Source: Coemansia sp. RSA 922
Lineage: Eukaryota; Kickxellomycota; Kickxellomycetes; Kickxellales; Kickxellaceae
Assembly (NCBI GenBank): GCA_027577415.1
Contig: JANBQS010000009.1
Coordinates: 1-64,000, forward strand
DNA: 64,000 nt
Reading direction: 5' to 3'
Below the pieces are notes generated by a model that saw only the letters and a program-made list of their open reading frames with translations, did not search any database and was not told the DNA's origin. The position numbers and the translations under genes are program-made. This document shows, piece by piece, positions 1 to 11,100 of the stretch (positions are counted from its first letter, which is position 1; each line of letters starts with the position of its first letter).

Positions 1-34
1 AATCTCTGTCTACTATGAAATTTCTGGATACTTT

Positions 35-418
35 TTAGATATTTGGACATTTGCACAGATGTGCTTGACCCTCATGGTAAACAACTAGTTCATCCTTCCT
101 GACCAAATTGTACTCTTTGATAATGTCATCTAATCGAGCCACTTCACAAGTGACAAAGGATTCTCTGTGATAGAGTTCTAACAATGCATAAGGCACCCTC
201 TCCTTACTTATCTTTTTGCCCTCATAAACGAATATAAAAGCTTTCACTTTTTGCAGTGTATCCATCAATACAAGCTCAATAACCTTCTTTGCGTCATCCA
301 TGGATGATGCTCTAATAAGCCAGCTATCTTCATTTTCCTTTAGGCGAACATTACAAGAGTACTCAGAGTCCACTTCACAATACTTGTAGCCATCACCATT
401 TATCCAACCTGTACTCAT
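35..418 (-). CDS. small orphan protein, 127 aa
   Basis: I do not recognise this protein. The start was placed at the ATG at 416-418 (protein begins MSTGWINGDG) rather than 19 codons upstream, because the upstream residues read like untranslated Leu/Phe-rich leader. The protein has no signal peptide or membrane segment. It is a soluble mixed alpha/beta-looking sequence with charged C-terminal half and a final CKC near the end. It resembles, in size and style only, the other short orphan genes at 19757, 23127 and 33965. The stop is close to the left window edge, but the gene appears complete. A CRE-like inverted pair lies about 230 bp upstream of the start. Confidence 0.5.
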   Translation of the reverse strand: MSTGWINGDGYKYCEVDSEYSCNVRLKENEDSWLIRASSMDDAKKVIELVLMDTLQKVKAFIFVYEGKKISKERVPYALLELYHRESFVTCEVARLDDIIKEYNLVRKDELVVYHEGQAHLCKCPNI

Positions 419-1046
419 GTTTAATAATGTAGCTTTAACTGGTAAAAAAAAAAGTGTGCAATAGTAAGAGCTCAAGAAAAATTATAAAATAGAGAGAGAG
501 AGAGGAAAAGAAGATGAGCAGCTGAAGAATTGTGTAGGAGGAATGGGCAGCAAACAGGCTGCTTGAGAAAGTGAGAGAAAGTGAGAGAAAGAGAGGAGAG
601 GTTTTCTTTCCCTCCATGTTTTTTCTTTGTTTAAAGGGATGTAATGACGTAAGCTGCGTCATCGCAAGTGGCAACCTTAATTGTGATCACCGGATTACAA
701 GTCACATGACTTTTAGCGAGAAATGTCTCCATGCATTGCAGGGTAGCCTATTGGGGCGGGCCGTTGCTTATTCATAATGTTTGATTACCTGAACCTCCTC
801 TATGTCAAGAATATATTTATTACAAGTTTCAGACATCAAAAAAGGGCCAAATGTTTCAAAAGAGAAATAATCTTTTTTTATTCAACCCACAGACTTGAGA
901 GAAAGGAAAGCCCGTGCATTTTTCAAGTACTACCATTGGTCAGTTGCCCATGCAAATGTAGGGGACTTTATGGACACTTTTTTTCTATTTCTTCTTTTAT
1001 AGTGGGTATTGAACAGTTGAAAAAAGTACATTAAAAAATAGCGCAG
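419..1046. other. intergenic region, putative promoter of the small orphan gene
   Basis: No convincing gene is seen. Short open frames on both strands are low-complexity (GA-rich near 490-600, T-rich near 870 and 980). The only structured signal is the ATGACG/CGTCAT inverted pair at 644-662. Confidence 0.6.
644..662. promoter_or_regulatory. CRE-like inverted repeat ATGACG-n7-CGTCAT
   Basis: Perfect 6-bp arms, ATGACG at 644-649 and CGTCAT at 657-662. The left arm reads TGACGTAA, a known ATF/CREB-type bZIP half or full site in fungi. It is upstream of the minus-strand gene starting at 418. Function is inferred from motif only. Confidence 0.35.
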
Positions 1047-4000
1047 TTATATAGACGACGATGGTGGTAGTGGTGGCAAACTAATGGCAGAAATAGAGTC
1101 TGGCAAACTAGCATCTTCTACTTCATCCATACATTGCGTGGTGGTTTCTAGGGGAGGTGATGGAGGTGGCCTTGGGAATTCTTTTAGGCGCGAGCTACGA
1201 GTAGGGTCGGGTGGAGCACTAGCACGGTCAGCTACAATAGGCGTAGGAGCCGCTACTGTCTGACCCGGCAAGTCGCGTACCAAGTCGAGAACATCGCGGT
1301 CAGGGTCCTGAGCAAGCTGCTGGACCATGACAGCCAACAAGTGAGCGCGCATAGGCGTAGTATTACGACGAGGACGACGGGCAACAGAACCAAGAGAGCG
1401 ATGGGCGTAGAATCGAGAATTAGGACCAGAATGCCGCGGCGAATCAGTCGTCGTCGTATCGGCGCCAGTATTTGAAATAGTATTAGAGGAGGAGGAAGGC
1501 GAGATACTATTGCCACGCGTAAGACTGCGGTGACGAACAGGGTCATCAATAGCGGTGGCGGACATCCAAGCGGTAGAAATACTCTGGCGTCGCATACGGT
1601 TCTCCAACATTCGGCGCACAAGGCGTGCCAGGGCAATACGCACATTTACAACGCGGTCAGAGGCCAGGGCGGCGAGCGAGGGCAAAAAGAACTGGTCGAA
1701 ATCAACCGGATCCGCATCCGGGTCCTGGTCATGAGCCAGCAGCGCAGCGCAGATCTCAACAAAGAAAAGCCGGCCACGAAAGGACGCCGCATGAGAAAAC
1801 GAAATGACGGTTTCAAAGAACCGCACCTGCGCCAACGGGTCAAGTTTTGTCAGCTCAAAGACGACGGGGAAGGCTGGGGCGACGGCAGCTCGAACGCCAG
1901 CGACCGGATCGTGGGCCCACTCGACAGCCTGCGGCAAAAGTGAGCCGACGACGACAGCCGGCGCAAAAAGGTGGCAGAGGTGGACGAGCTGCGTGGCCAT
2001 CAGCTCGCGCGTCCGCCACTGCGAGCCGTCGTGCTTAAAGACCTGCATTATCATTGGCAGGCACCGCGCTCGGCTGGGCGCGGGCAGCCACGTCAGCGTG
2101 TCGCCCAGGCGGCGGATTGCGCCCATTTTAATCAGAGGCGCGTCAATGAGAAACAGGCACAGGACGCTCTCGAGGTCGGCAGCAGCCGCCGTCTGGCCCT
2201 GCACCATGCGAGCCACCTCGTGCAAAGAGCAGGCCAGTGTTTGGCGCGCGTCAGCATGCTCGGTCTTGCCGAGCTGCATGTACACGTCACGCAGCCGCTC
2301 CCACGCAGAACCACTCCCGCTGGAGCAACCAACAGCCGCCAGCAGCGCAGGGAAATTGTACGCACACTGGTACAGAATATCGCGGCTCACAGCTCGGAGC
2401 CGAGTCGCAGGTGGTCGCACTCGCCGAGCCCCAGCAGGGCCGCCGCCGTTACTGCGACTGGATCCAGCGGCTGATTCGGCACTAGGGCCATCGCTGCTAC
2501 TACCTGATCGCGCGTCGGACCTCAAATTATTATCATCATTGCTCTCGTCATTGTCACCGTCTTCATCATTGTCATCGTCCTCGTCATCATCTTCGTCGTC
2601 GTCATCATCTCCATCATGGTCCTCGCCGCGTTCCTGCAAGCTGGCGGCAGAGCCAAACAGGCCCAGGCGCCCAGCGGTGGGCTCGCTATGAGCTCGCTGC
2701 ACGTCGCTGACGACCAGCGCCACAAGCGCATCGCGCGTGCGAGGGCAGTCAGCAAGGGCCAAGGCAAGGCGTCCCACCGACTCGAACAGGGCGGCTCGGA
2801 CCTGATGCGACGGCTCGCGTGGGCCGGCGAGTCGCGCAACGAGCTGCTGCCATTGCTTGTCGGCAACAGCGCGCGGCGGGTGGTTCTCATACGAAAAGGC
2901 CGCCAGTGGATCTTCCTCCTCGTCCTCCTCATCATAATCCAGGTCCATCGACTCGGACGGCTCGGCTGGCCCGTCCTGCGACGACGAGCCGGATGAGCCA
3001 GCGTGGCGGGCCAGGCGCTGCAGCGAGAGCTTGCGCTCGCACTTTGCAACTCGAGACAGGCGCGGCAACGAGCCGCTGCTGTTGTTTGCAATTGGCCCGC
3101 TGCGCGCGGCCAGCACCAGCGCCAGGCCGGGCAGCGCGTGGCGGGCGGCGCTCTGGCGCACCTGCCAGACGGCGTCCTGGGCGAGGGCGGCAAAGGCCGG
3201 GAAAAGCACGTCGAGCGCCAGGTCGGGCGACACGGCCTTGGCCAGCGAGCCCAGCACGGCGGCTGCGTCGCGGCGCACCTCAAAGGCGCGGTCCTTCGCC
3301 GCGCGCTCGACGACGGGCACAAACACGGCCGGCCGCATGCTCGGCCCATACTCGGCGGCCACCAGGTGGATCATATGCAGCATCAGCAGCTTGCGCCGCG
3401 TCGCCTCGACCCGCGCCTGCTCGTCGGCCGGCGACACAAAAAAGCCGGGGGACGCGGCGCCGCCGTCGCCCATAAGCGCGTCCAGGTCCAGGCCGCCCTG
3501 CTGCTCGGAAGCGCCCTCGCCCTCGTCAGCCTGCTGCTGCTGCCACCCGCGCCGGCCAAACAGCGTGGCCAGGCCTGACGTCAGCAGCGCTGCTCGCGGG
3601 GCGGGCTGGCTCTGCTGCGCGTCGTCGCCGCTGCTGCTGCTGGCGCGCGGCTTGACCACCATGTCCTTTGAGCGCAGCCGCTGGCGTTCCAAGTGCTGAT
3701 GTACTGCGTTCTGCACGAGGCCGAGCACGACGCCGTGGACGATTTCCGTGTGGAAGCGGTCGAAGCTCAGCCGCCGCCCGAGCGCCACGGCCGCCCGCTG
3801 CGCCGCCAGCGACACGCTCGGGTGCGGCGACAGAAGCACGCCGTGCAGCCACGCCCCAAACGCCGCCGCCGCCGGCTCGCGCGCCGGGGGGACAATCGGC
3901 CGCGGCTTCTCTTTGGAATCGTCGATCTCCTCGGCGGCCGCAGCCTCGGCCGGGTCGTCGTCGCTCCTGTTCTCGTAGTAAAAGCACAGCACCTCGAGCA

Positions 4001-4603
4001 GGTTCTGCGCCATGGTCTCGCGCACAAACAGCTCGCGGTCCTCGGCCAGGCGCATGGCGATGGGCACCAGCACGCCCACGGCCACGTCGCGCGCCTCGCA
4101 CTGCAGCAGGCGCCCGACCTCCTTTGCGGCCCACACGCGCTGGAAGATAAACACGCTGGACGACCGCTGGCAGAAGACCTCCAGCGCGCTGAGGTTGGCC
4201 TCCTCGTGCTCCAGCGCCGTCGCCTGCAGCTGTTTGGCCTTGTCCTCGACCATCGGCTCCAAAAGCTCGCTCGCTGTTGTGCCGTGCGGGTTGGCCTGCC
4301 TGTCCGACGCTGCGACGCGGTGGACAACGACGCCGGGCGGCAGCGACATTGTCGACGCCGTTATATGTACACTCTCTGTGTCGGCTATTGTGGGACTGTC
4401 GGGAACAGCTGCCGCCTCCAGTTCTTCTGTAGCCGCATCGCTGCTGTTATTACTAATATTATTATTATTCTCGTCGTCGTCGACTCCCCAGTCAAACCCA
4501 AAGTCTAATGAATAATATACAATTAGTCGTGTGTCTACTCTTCCAAAGCCACAATCTGAAAGAAAGAGCTCTCCGAGTACTATAGTTCTCACGTACCAGC
4601 CAT
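1047..4603 (-). CDS. HEAT-repeat protein, PP4 regulatory subunit 1-like, about 1171 aa
   Basis: Most likely a regulatory/scaffold subunit of a PP2A-like phosphatase (PPP4R1 family), which holds the catalytic subunit on HEAT repeats in cytosol and nucleus. The body is a long series of HEAT-like helical pairs (e.g. RPAVFVPVVERAAKD, VSLLPQA-type segments, DPVAGVRAAVAPAFPVV). A large acidic Asp/Glu run lies near residues 648-680, with Ser-rich low-complexity linkers. The open frame continues upstream to 4790, but that leader is non-protein-like. I prefer a 7-nt first exon (ATGGCTG, 4597-4603), a 41-nt intron 4556-4596 (GTACGT...TTTCAG) and exon 2 at 1047-4555. This gives an N-terminus MADCGFGR followed by LDFGFDWGVDDDE, which matches the acidic start of PPP4R1. 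Several long antisense frames are GC-rich shadows. The family call is good and the exact 5' end is tentative. Confidence 0.75.
4556..4596 (-). other. predicted 41-nt intron in the PP4R1-like gene
   Basis: On the minus strand the segment starts GTACGTGAG and ends CTTTCTTTCAG. Splicing joins ATGGCTG to ATTGTGGC in frame (MADCGFG). It is short but within the range of compact fungal introns. A cDNA read across 4540-4610 would settle it. Confidence 0.5.
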
Positions 4604-4877
4604 TTACAGAGATGCGACGCGAGTAAAAGAAAAAAGAAATATGTGAATTAATGCAATCAGGAAAAAAGAAAATGAGTAAATACGCCTCGCATTTCATTTC
4701 TGGGGTGGTCTTCTCCTTGACTCGGCTTCTGGATTGAGCCGAACCGAGCCATTGTGCCCTTAGTAACACGTGGGTGGGCAGTCCTGCCAACTACGCAGAT
4801 GACTCGCATAGTAGTCCCTCCCTCATTTCCTCTTCTTTTTCCTCTACTCATTACAACCACACTCTTATTCAATTACA

Positions 4878-5693
4878 ATGCGCTTATTTACCTTGTTTAC
4901 TGCCTCTGTGGCCGCTGTCAATGCTCTTCAACAACACCCGTTCGTAGTCCAGGACTACCAAGACTCTGCTTTGGCTACCTTCCAGCCCGACACATGTCCC
5001 ATCGACACAGTATCGTGCCAGCGCTCAGACGTTGACCCATGCTGCTCGCCCAAGAACGGTCTTTTAGTTCTGTCGCAGCAGTGGGACACTCGCTGGGGCC
5101 CTAGCGATGCCTTTACAATCCACGGTCTGTGGCCCGACACCTGCGCTGGCAAGATGCTGCCTGGAGACGGGTGCGACTCGGCACGGTCCTACACCAACAT
5201 ATCGAGTATCGTTGAAGCGACTGACCCGGCTCTATTGAGAGAGCTTAATACTTTTTGGCCGTCGAACAAGGGCGACAATAACTGGTTCTGGACTCACGAG
5301 TGGGTCAAGCACGGTACTTGCGTGACTACATTGCACCCACGCTGCTATGGCCACGACGACTATGTGCCGCAGCAGGAAGTCGTCGACTACTTTAGCTCTG
5401 TTCTGGCATTGCGTGCCAAGTATAACGTGTTCCAGGCCCTCAATGCCTCGGGCATCGTGCCTACTGAGCCCGAGACCGGTCGCCGCCCAAAGAACACATA
5501 CACGTTGACTCAGTTCAAACAGGCTATCCGTACTGCGTGGGGCGTCGAGCCCAACGTAAAGTGTATCGGCCGACGCTTGCAAGAAGTACAAATTTGGTTC
5601 AAAGTGCGTGGACGCGATACCTACTACCCAGTCGACCCGTGGGGTCAGGACACTTGTCGTTTAATCAGTTACCAGCAGAAATCTTCAAACTAA
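4878..5693 (+). CDS. secreted ribonuclease T2, 271 aa
   Basis: An acid endoribonuclease of the RNase T2 family, which cleaves RNA through a 2',3'-cyclic phosphate, usually extracellular or vacuolar. A signal peptide occupies about residues 1-17 (MRLFTLFTASVAAVNA). Both family signatures are intact: CAS-I FTIHGLWPD with His82, and CAS-II FWTHEWVKHGTC with His140, Glu141, Lys144 and His145. The many cysteines (CPIDTVSC, DPCCSP, GDGC, HPRC, VKCIG, DTC) fit the fungal T2 disulphide pattern, and the length is typical. The start ATG lies 275 bp from the PP4R1-like start, so the two genes are divergent and may share a promoter. The stop is only 13 bp from the stop of the convergent RTA1-like gene. 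Confidence 0.95.
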   Translation: MRLFTLFTASVAAVNALQQHPFVVQDYQDSALATFQPDTCPIDTVSCQRSDVDPCCSPKNGLLVLSQQWDTRWGPSDAFTIHGLWPDTCAGKMLPGDGCDSARSYTNISSIVEATDPALLRELNTFWPSNKGDNNWFWTHEWVKHGTCVTTLHPRCYGHDDYVPQQEVVDYFSSVLALRAKYNVFQALNASGIVPTEPETGRRPKNTYTLTQFKQAIRTAWGVEPNVKCIGRRLQEVQIWFKVRGRDTYYPVDPWGQDTCRLISYQQKSSN

Positions 5694-5706
5694 GTTTTAT
5701 TTATTT

Positions 5707-6516
5707 CTAAACTTGTCTAATACAATGCGATTTACGATGAGGAAAGTTGTGGCCAACAAAGAACACAATGTACAAAATGAACATGAGCAGAATTGCTGCA
5801 AAGTCAAACACATAGAACGCCCACTCGGCGCTATACAATTTGCCACCATACCCGTCTATCATCTCGGCTAGACGGTAGATTGACCTCACATAGAGCAGTC
5901 CGGTCGTAGCGTGGATAGTCCACATAACACGCCGCTTAGCCGCAACCTCGCTGACCTGTTTGGGTCCACATATAACGATATACTGAGGATCGCGGCCAAT
6001 AATAATGGCCACAGCAACAAACGACGCAAGAAAGCCCAACTGAATAGCCAAACCAACAACACAAATCCATTTGCCTGTTTCCTTCATATCGTCTTGCGCC
6101 ATCATACTTCCACCGGTACTCTGCAGCATGAAAGAAAAAACGTCGCTAGCAAAGAAAAACCAAGTAATGAATTTCGGCCTTAGGTAAAAGTGCTTGGCAC
6201 GCACGTTAGACTGCCGCGCTATCTCGCCAACGACCTTGTAGTTGAAGAGCGCCAGTGCGTTGGGTGGAAGAAGGAGGAAAAGCATCATAGCAATGTATAG
6301 CCCCAGTGATATGTGGTTAATACATACGACTCGCAAAATGTAGCCAATACCCTCAGCCAGTGCGGTGCCGACGAGAATGTACATCCACCGAGCTGCTTGT
6401 GCCCGCCTTGTCTGGTACGCTAGTATCGCCGCCACGATGAAAAAGATTGACGCCGCCGCCTCGGGCGCCCCGCGTACTGGCTTGTATGTAAAGTAATCGA
6501 TAGCAGCTTCGGCCAT
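5707..6516 (-). CDS. RTA1-family membrane protein, 269 aa
   Basis: A fungal RTA1-like protein (lipid-translocating exporter/RSB1-RTA1-RTM1 family) with about seven transmembrane helices in the plasma membrane. Named members affect sphingoid-base or aminocholestane tolerance. Visible signatures are YKP near the first helix, LPPNALALFNYKVVGEIAR, the ASDVFSFMLQSTGGSM helix, and the hallmark C-terminal RSIYRLAEMIDGYGG...SAEWAFYVFDF. Start is the first ATG (6514-6516), giving the usual length. It is convergent with the RNase T2 gene with 13 bp between stops. Substrate cannot be told from sequence. The same C-terminal pattern recurs, more diverged, in the three proteins at 21101, 32447 and 34330. 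Confidence 0.9.
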   Translation of the reverse strand: MAEAAIDYFTYKPVRGAPEAAASIFFIVAAILAYQTRRAQAARWMYILVGTALAEGIGYILRVVCINHISLGLYIAMMLFLLLPPNALALFNYKVVGEIARQSNVRAKHFYLRPKFITWFFFASDVFSFMLQSTGGSMMAQDDMKETGKWICVVGLAIQLGFLASFVAVAIIIGRDPQYIVICGPKQVSEVAAKRRVMWTIHATTGLLYVRSIYRLAEMIDGYGGKLYSAEWAFYVFDFAAILLMFILYIVFFVGHNFPHRKSHCIRQV

Positions 6517-7357
6517 TGTAATGAATAAAAGAAAGAGTGGTGATAGTGATGTACTTGGTATTCTTTGGTCCTTCGCTTGAGCGAACGACCTTTTTTAACT
6601 GCTAGAGACGAGTCTTGGCAGAGATGCTTTTTCTTTTTGTTTTTTTTTTTTTCTTTCGCCCAGCGCAATAAAAAGGGGAGAATTCTTGGCACTCTTTCTA
6701 GTAAAAAGTGCATCGGCTCCTTGGTCGGTGAAAAAACCAACTAACAATAAAAATCCCGTTGTAAATATCATCTCTATGCAGGTCTTGGCAAAGAAAACCC
6801 AAAGATTAAATCACATCTGCTTTCTGCCAAGCACTTTCCAGTCTTTTCCTGGAATATTCCACACTTTGAAATCTGGTTATTTTTAGATCGTGATTAGATC
6901 ATTTGCGATCGGAATGCTAATCACGTAAGCACATGGTGGCGCCCTAAAAAGGACCATCCGGCAGATCCGTGTGAACCAAAAGAAAAAAAAAATGGCGCTC
7001 ACACAGCCACACTGTATCTGGGACAAAATTGTGCATTACGCGCTATATCTCTTTTAATCTTCCTAGTGTCCCCTGTGTATTTTTTTTTACTCACAGTGTG
7101 CCACACACTATTATGCTATAGCATGAGACCTTGCATAGATATAAAAAAGAACCATCTAAAGATTACGCCATTTCTCTTTTTTCCCTTACATCCGAATCAG
7201 AAAGAAACGAAAACATCCTGACTGTTATTATCGTTGTTCACACACACACTACATATAAAGATACCTTCAGTGAACAGGAGCTTATCCGAGTCAAAGCTCA
7301 TAGCTGCAACTAGGTGCATTTCAGTGTGGCGCTGTGCATTGCGCAAATAGTGTCAAC

Positions 7358-7391
7358 AAAAAAAACAACAATTGTAATTGTTGTTTTTTTT
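7358..7391. repeat. perfect inverted repeat, 16-bp arms, 2-nt spacer
   Basis: Left arm AAAAAAAACAACAATT (7358-7373), spacer GT, right arm AATTGTTGTTTTTTTT (7376-7391). Arms are perfectly complementary. The element could extrude as a cruciform, act as a bidirectional A/T-tract terminator, or be a small insertion footprint. It lies between the RTA1 gene promoter and the synthase. Confidence 0.8.
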
Positions 7392-7646
7392 ACAATAACA
7401 AATATGCAATCGGGTCGTTCTGTTATAATGGCGTGGGCGTGTGAGTAAAGCCTCCCAACCCCCCTTCTCTCTCCCCAATTCAACTAGTGCCACTTCTTTT
7501 TTTTTCTTTTCCTATGCCCCCTTTTTTTATTGCTGTCACGCAAATAGCATCACGCCCAAGTGCCCTTGGGTGAAGAGCTCAACAACAAAAAATATAGATG
7601 AAAATTAGAAAGAAAAAATCATTTCAGCGCTAATGCAGACCCAACG

Positions 7647-7662
7647 CCTCCATTAATGGAGG
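7647..7662. repeat. perfect 16-bp palindrome CCTCCATTAATGGAGG
   Basis: Perfect dyad symmetry centred on TTAA, about 450 bp upstream of the fatty acid synthase start. It could be a binding site for a dimeric regulator. Function is not known. Confidence 0.5.
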
Positions 7663-8104
7663 ACAAGAAGGATGTCCAAGCATTGCTTGTTTTCTTGAAA
7701 GACAACTACCCCGCCCAGGTGTAATCGGCCAGCACGCGGGACAAAAGCCTCTTTTTATTTTGTTGTCTTTTTTTTTTTTTTTTTTTCTTTCTCTCCACAG
7801 AACCGCCACTTTACTGCGTACTCTTACTACTACGACAACCTCTCCCAGCCTCCCGATCCCTTATAACATTGGCACAGGGCTCCTCTTTCCCGTCCCCTCC
7901 CTCCCTTTTACTGTGATTGACTCTACACAAACATCTCTGAAGCCTCACTCTCTGCGCCGGTTATTATTATTATTTTACAGTTACATTTACTGTTGAGCTA
8001 TTATCTATTTTTCCTCTATTTATTCACCTCTACTTTAAATCGAGCAAACGTTCTCTCGGTTTTTTTTACTCTTTATATTTTTCTTGTCTACTGCCAGACC
8101 CAAG

Positions 8105-11100
8105 ATGGTGGATTATCTGCAATCCATTGAGATCAGTCTCGGCGATGCTACGACTATCCGTTTAGAAGTTGCTCCCGGTCTGGTGGAAGATTCCCAGCGC
8201 CTGGCCAACGAGTTTGCTACTACACTTGTCACCTACTCTGACGACATTCATCCGCGCACACAGTTCATCGAGTTCTGCCGGCAGCGCGGTGCTACCGACG
8301 CCTCTGCCGCCAACATTGCCGCTGCTCTCGAGACAGCAAGCCATTGCAACAGCTTGGCCATATTTGGCGACGCTCTACACAGCGCCGGCGGCTCGCAGTG
8401 CCTGGCCGAGTTGCGCTACCTGGCCAGCGTTCATCGTTCGCTGACGGCTGAATTCCTAGACCAGCTTTCGCAGTTTCTTGCCATCGAGGCCCAGGATATC
8501 ATGTTTGCCCACTTTTACCCTCACGGCTTGAATGTGGCTGCATGGCTTGCAGCACAAGACAACTCTGAGCCAGCTGACAATGCCACATACCTTGAATCCC
8601 CACCAGTGGCCACGCCACTGTCTGGTCTTGTACAGCTCGTGCGAGTGTTGGTGCATTGTCGGCTATCGGGCGTGTCTATGAGTGATTACGTGTGCCATTT
8701 CAAAGGTAAAAAAAATTATGCTTATTTGTTACATGTGTATTTTGCCGGATATGTTTACACCTTTTTATTACTAACACTCGCTTCAATATTTTTTGGGTGT
8801 AGCTGTTACCGGATACGGTCAAGGCATGGTTGTTGCTGCCGCGGTTGCATCTGCCACCAGCGATGAGCAGTTCGTCTCGGCTTCCAAGCGAGCTCTTGGC
8901 ACTCTGATGCTGGCCGGCTGCTTGCCCTTGCATATCGCACCCGAGTCCACGCTGCACCCAAGCGCAGTTGCCGAAGCTCAGCAGCACGAGGGAGTTGCGA
9001 CGACTGTCATCAAAGTGCGAGGAGCGCCTCAGTACATTGTCGACTCAGTATTGAGCAAGTACAACTCACACCTTCATGACAGCCCCACGGCCAAGATTTA
9101 TCTATCGGCTATCAACACAGACAACGAATTTATCTGCTCCGGCCACATTAGCGAGATGTATCGGTTCGTTAGAGTCGTTCGCAGCAAGGCGAATCCTGCC
9201 GGAGCCGACCAGTCGCGTGTGCCCTTCCATGCGCGCAAGCCCGAGGTTCAAGTCAGCTATGTTCGCTCGGCAAGTGTGCCGCTTTACTGCGAGCACTTGG
9301 CTGTGGTTGTCGACCAGCATATGGCGGTAGCCGCGGCCAAGGGCTGGGACTATAATACCACCACAGTCGACGATGACGAACAGAGCCAGCTACTAGTCCC
9401 TCTGCGCTCCAGCAGCGACGGCCAGGAAGTTACTCAATCTGGCGCAGACCTGGCTCGCATTCTGGTCGAGAGCGTCTACACGCGCCGGGTGAACTGGCCA
9501 CTAGCTGTTGGCCGCCCTGACACGACGCGCATCGTCGACTTTAGCGGAGCCGACAGCCACCTGAGCGACATTACTAGACAGGCTACTCAGGGTAGCGGTA
9601 CCTCGCTGGTATCTGCTGTTGTCTCTTCTGCCTCGTCAACAATGGACGCTGGCAGCAACTGGGCTCAGGTATATGGACCACGGCTCGTGCGTCTCGCCAC
9701 GCCAGGCAGTGATGGCAAGCTACATCTTGACACGCCGCTCAGCCGCGTGCTAGGCCACCCTGCCGTGGTAGTCGCTGGAGTTCAGCCGACCACAGCCAAT
9801 GTAGACTTTGTCGCCGCCGTTGCCCACGCCGGGTACCTCGCCGAGTTGGCTGTCATCTCTGTGCGCACCAAAGACGAGCTGCGCAGCTTGGTCACTCAGC
9901 TCGCTGGCTTGCAGCCAGTAGGGCACGGCATTGCGCTGAGCTGCTCGCTGGCAGGTCTCGCTGAGTGGCAGGCGCAAGTGATTGCTGACTTGCGCCAGCA
10001 AGAGCATCTGCCCATTATCGGAGTATGCATCGACGACGCCATACCGCCAGTAACTCAGGCTTCTCAGCTCATCTGCAGCCTGCAAGCGGCGGGTCTTGGC
10101 TACTTTGCGCTCAAGCCTACGACGGTAGCGCAGATACAGCAGACCTTGGATATTGCCCAGGCTAATCCCTCAGCGGTCATTGTCATACAGTGGACAGGCG
10201 GTCGGACTGGCGGCGCACACTCATTTGAGGAGTTCCATATGCCAATTATGCAGATGTACAAGCAGATCCGTCAGCACCGCAACGTAGTCTTGGTTGCCAA
10301 CTCTGGTTTTGGCGACGCCGACAGTGCGCTGCCCTATGTGACAGGCGCCTGGGGCCAAGATGTCGGCCGAGCGCACATGCCGTTTGACGGTATCATGCTG
10401 GGCTCGCGCGCTATGGTTGCGCTGGAGGCCCGCGCCGATGACGCTGTCAAGCAATTGATCGTGGCTGCCAAGGGCATGGACCCGTACAACGTGGAGTGCT
10501 TGTTTACAGACGACAACAACAACGGCGGTGTCGAGAGTGGCTGCGGCGTAGTTTCGATTTTGGCAGCTGATGGCACGCCGACGCATGTTCTAGCAACGCG
10601 TGCTGCGCTACTCTGCAAGCACCTGAGCGAGACAGTGTTCAGCAAGCCCAAGGACAAGCAGCTGCCGCTGCTGTTGGCTCAAAAGGACGAAATCATTGCT
10701 CGTCTCAACAGCGACTTTATGAGACCGTGGTTCGGCCGCAAGGCAGATGGAAGCGTAGCAGACTTGCAAGACATGACCTACGCCGAGGTTATTAGCCGCC
10801 TGGTTGAGCTCCTATACGTCAAGCACGAGCAGCGCTGGGTCGACAACAGCTACCGCCAGTTTGCGGCCAAGTTTGTTGATCGTACGAATATGCGCCTGTT
10901 GACTAGTGAGAGCCCGTTTACGCCCAGCATTACTGTTGAGGATACCTCGATGCCCCTCTTTGACGTGGTGCTTGATGAAGCTGCCTACGTACTGCGTGCC
11001 ATCCCCAAGGCGTCGACTCTTCTTATCTCGTCGGAGGATATCCAGTACTTTTTCAACATGTGTCGCCTGTGGATGACTGACCGTCGCCCATTGCCCTTTA

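Larger units (their letters stand above)
6517..8104. other. long intergenic region, promoter of the fatty acid synthase
   Basis: About 1.6 kb without a supportable gene. It is T-rich with pyrimidine tracts just before the synthase start (7750-8090), as expected of a strong fungal promoter/5' leader. It contains a perfect 16-bp-arm inverted repeat (7358-7391) and a perfect 16-bp palindrome (7647-7662). Small open frames at 6686, 7131 and 7760 look like noise. Confidence 0.6.

Noticed and set aside
1804..4508. Several 130-295 aa frames on the plus strand and other frames of the PP4R1-like gene
   Set aside because: Low-complexity Ser/Arg/Pro-rich shadows of a GC-rich coding region.
4604..4790. 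N-terminal extension of the PP4R1-like frame up to 4790
   Set aside because: The residues are unlike protein, rich in Phe/Ile from A/T tracts, and a short intron with a good start gives a family-like N-terminus.
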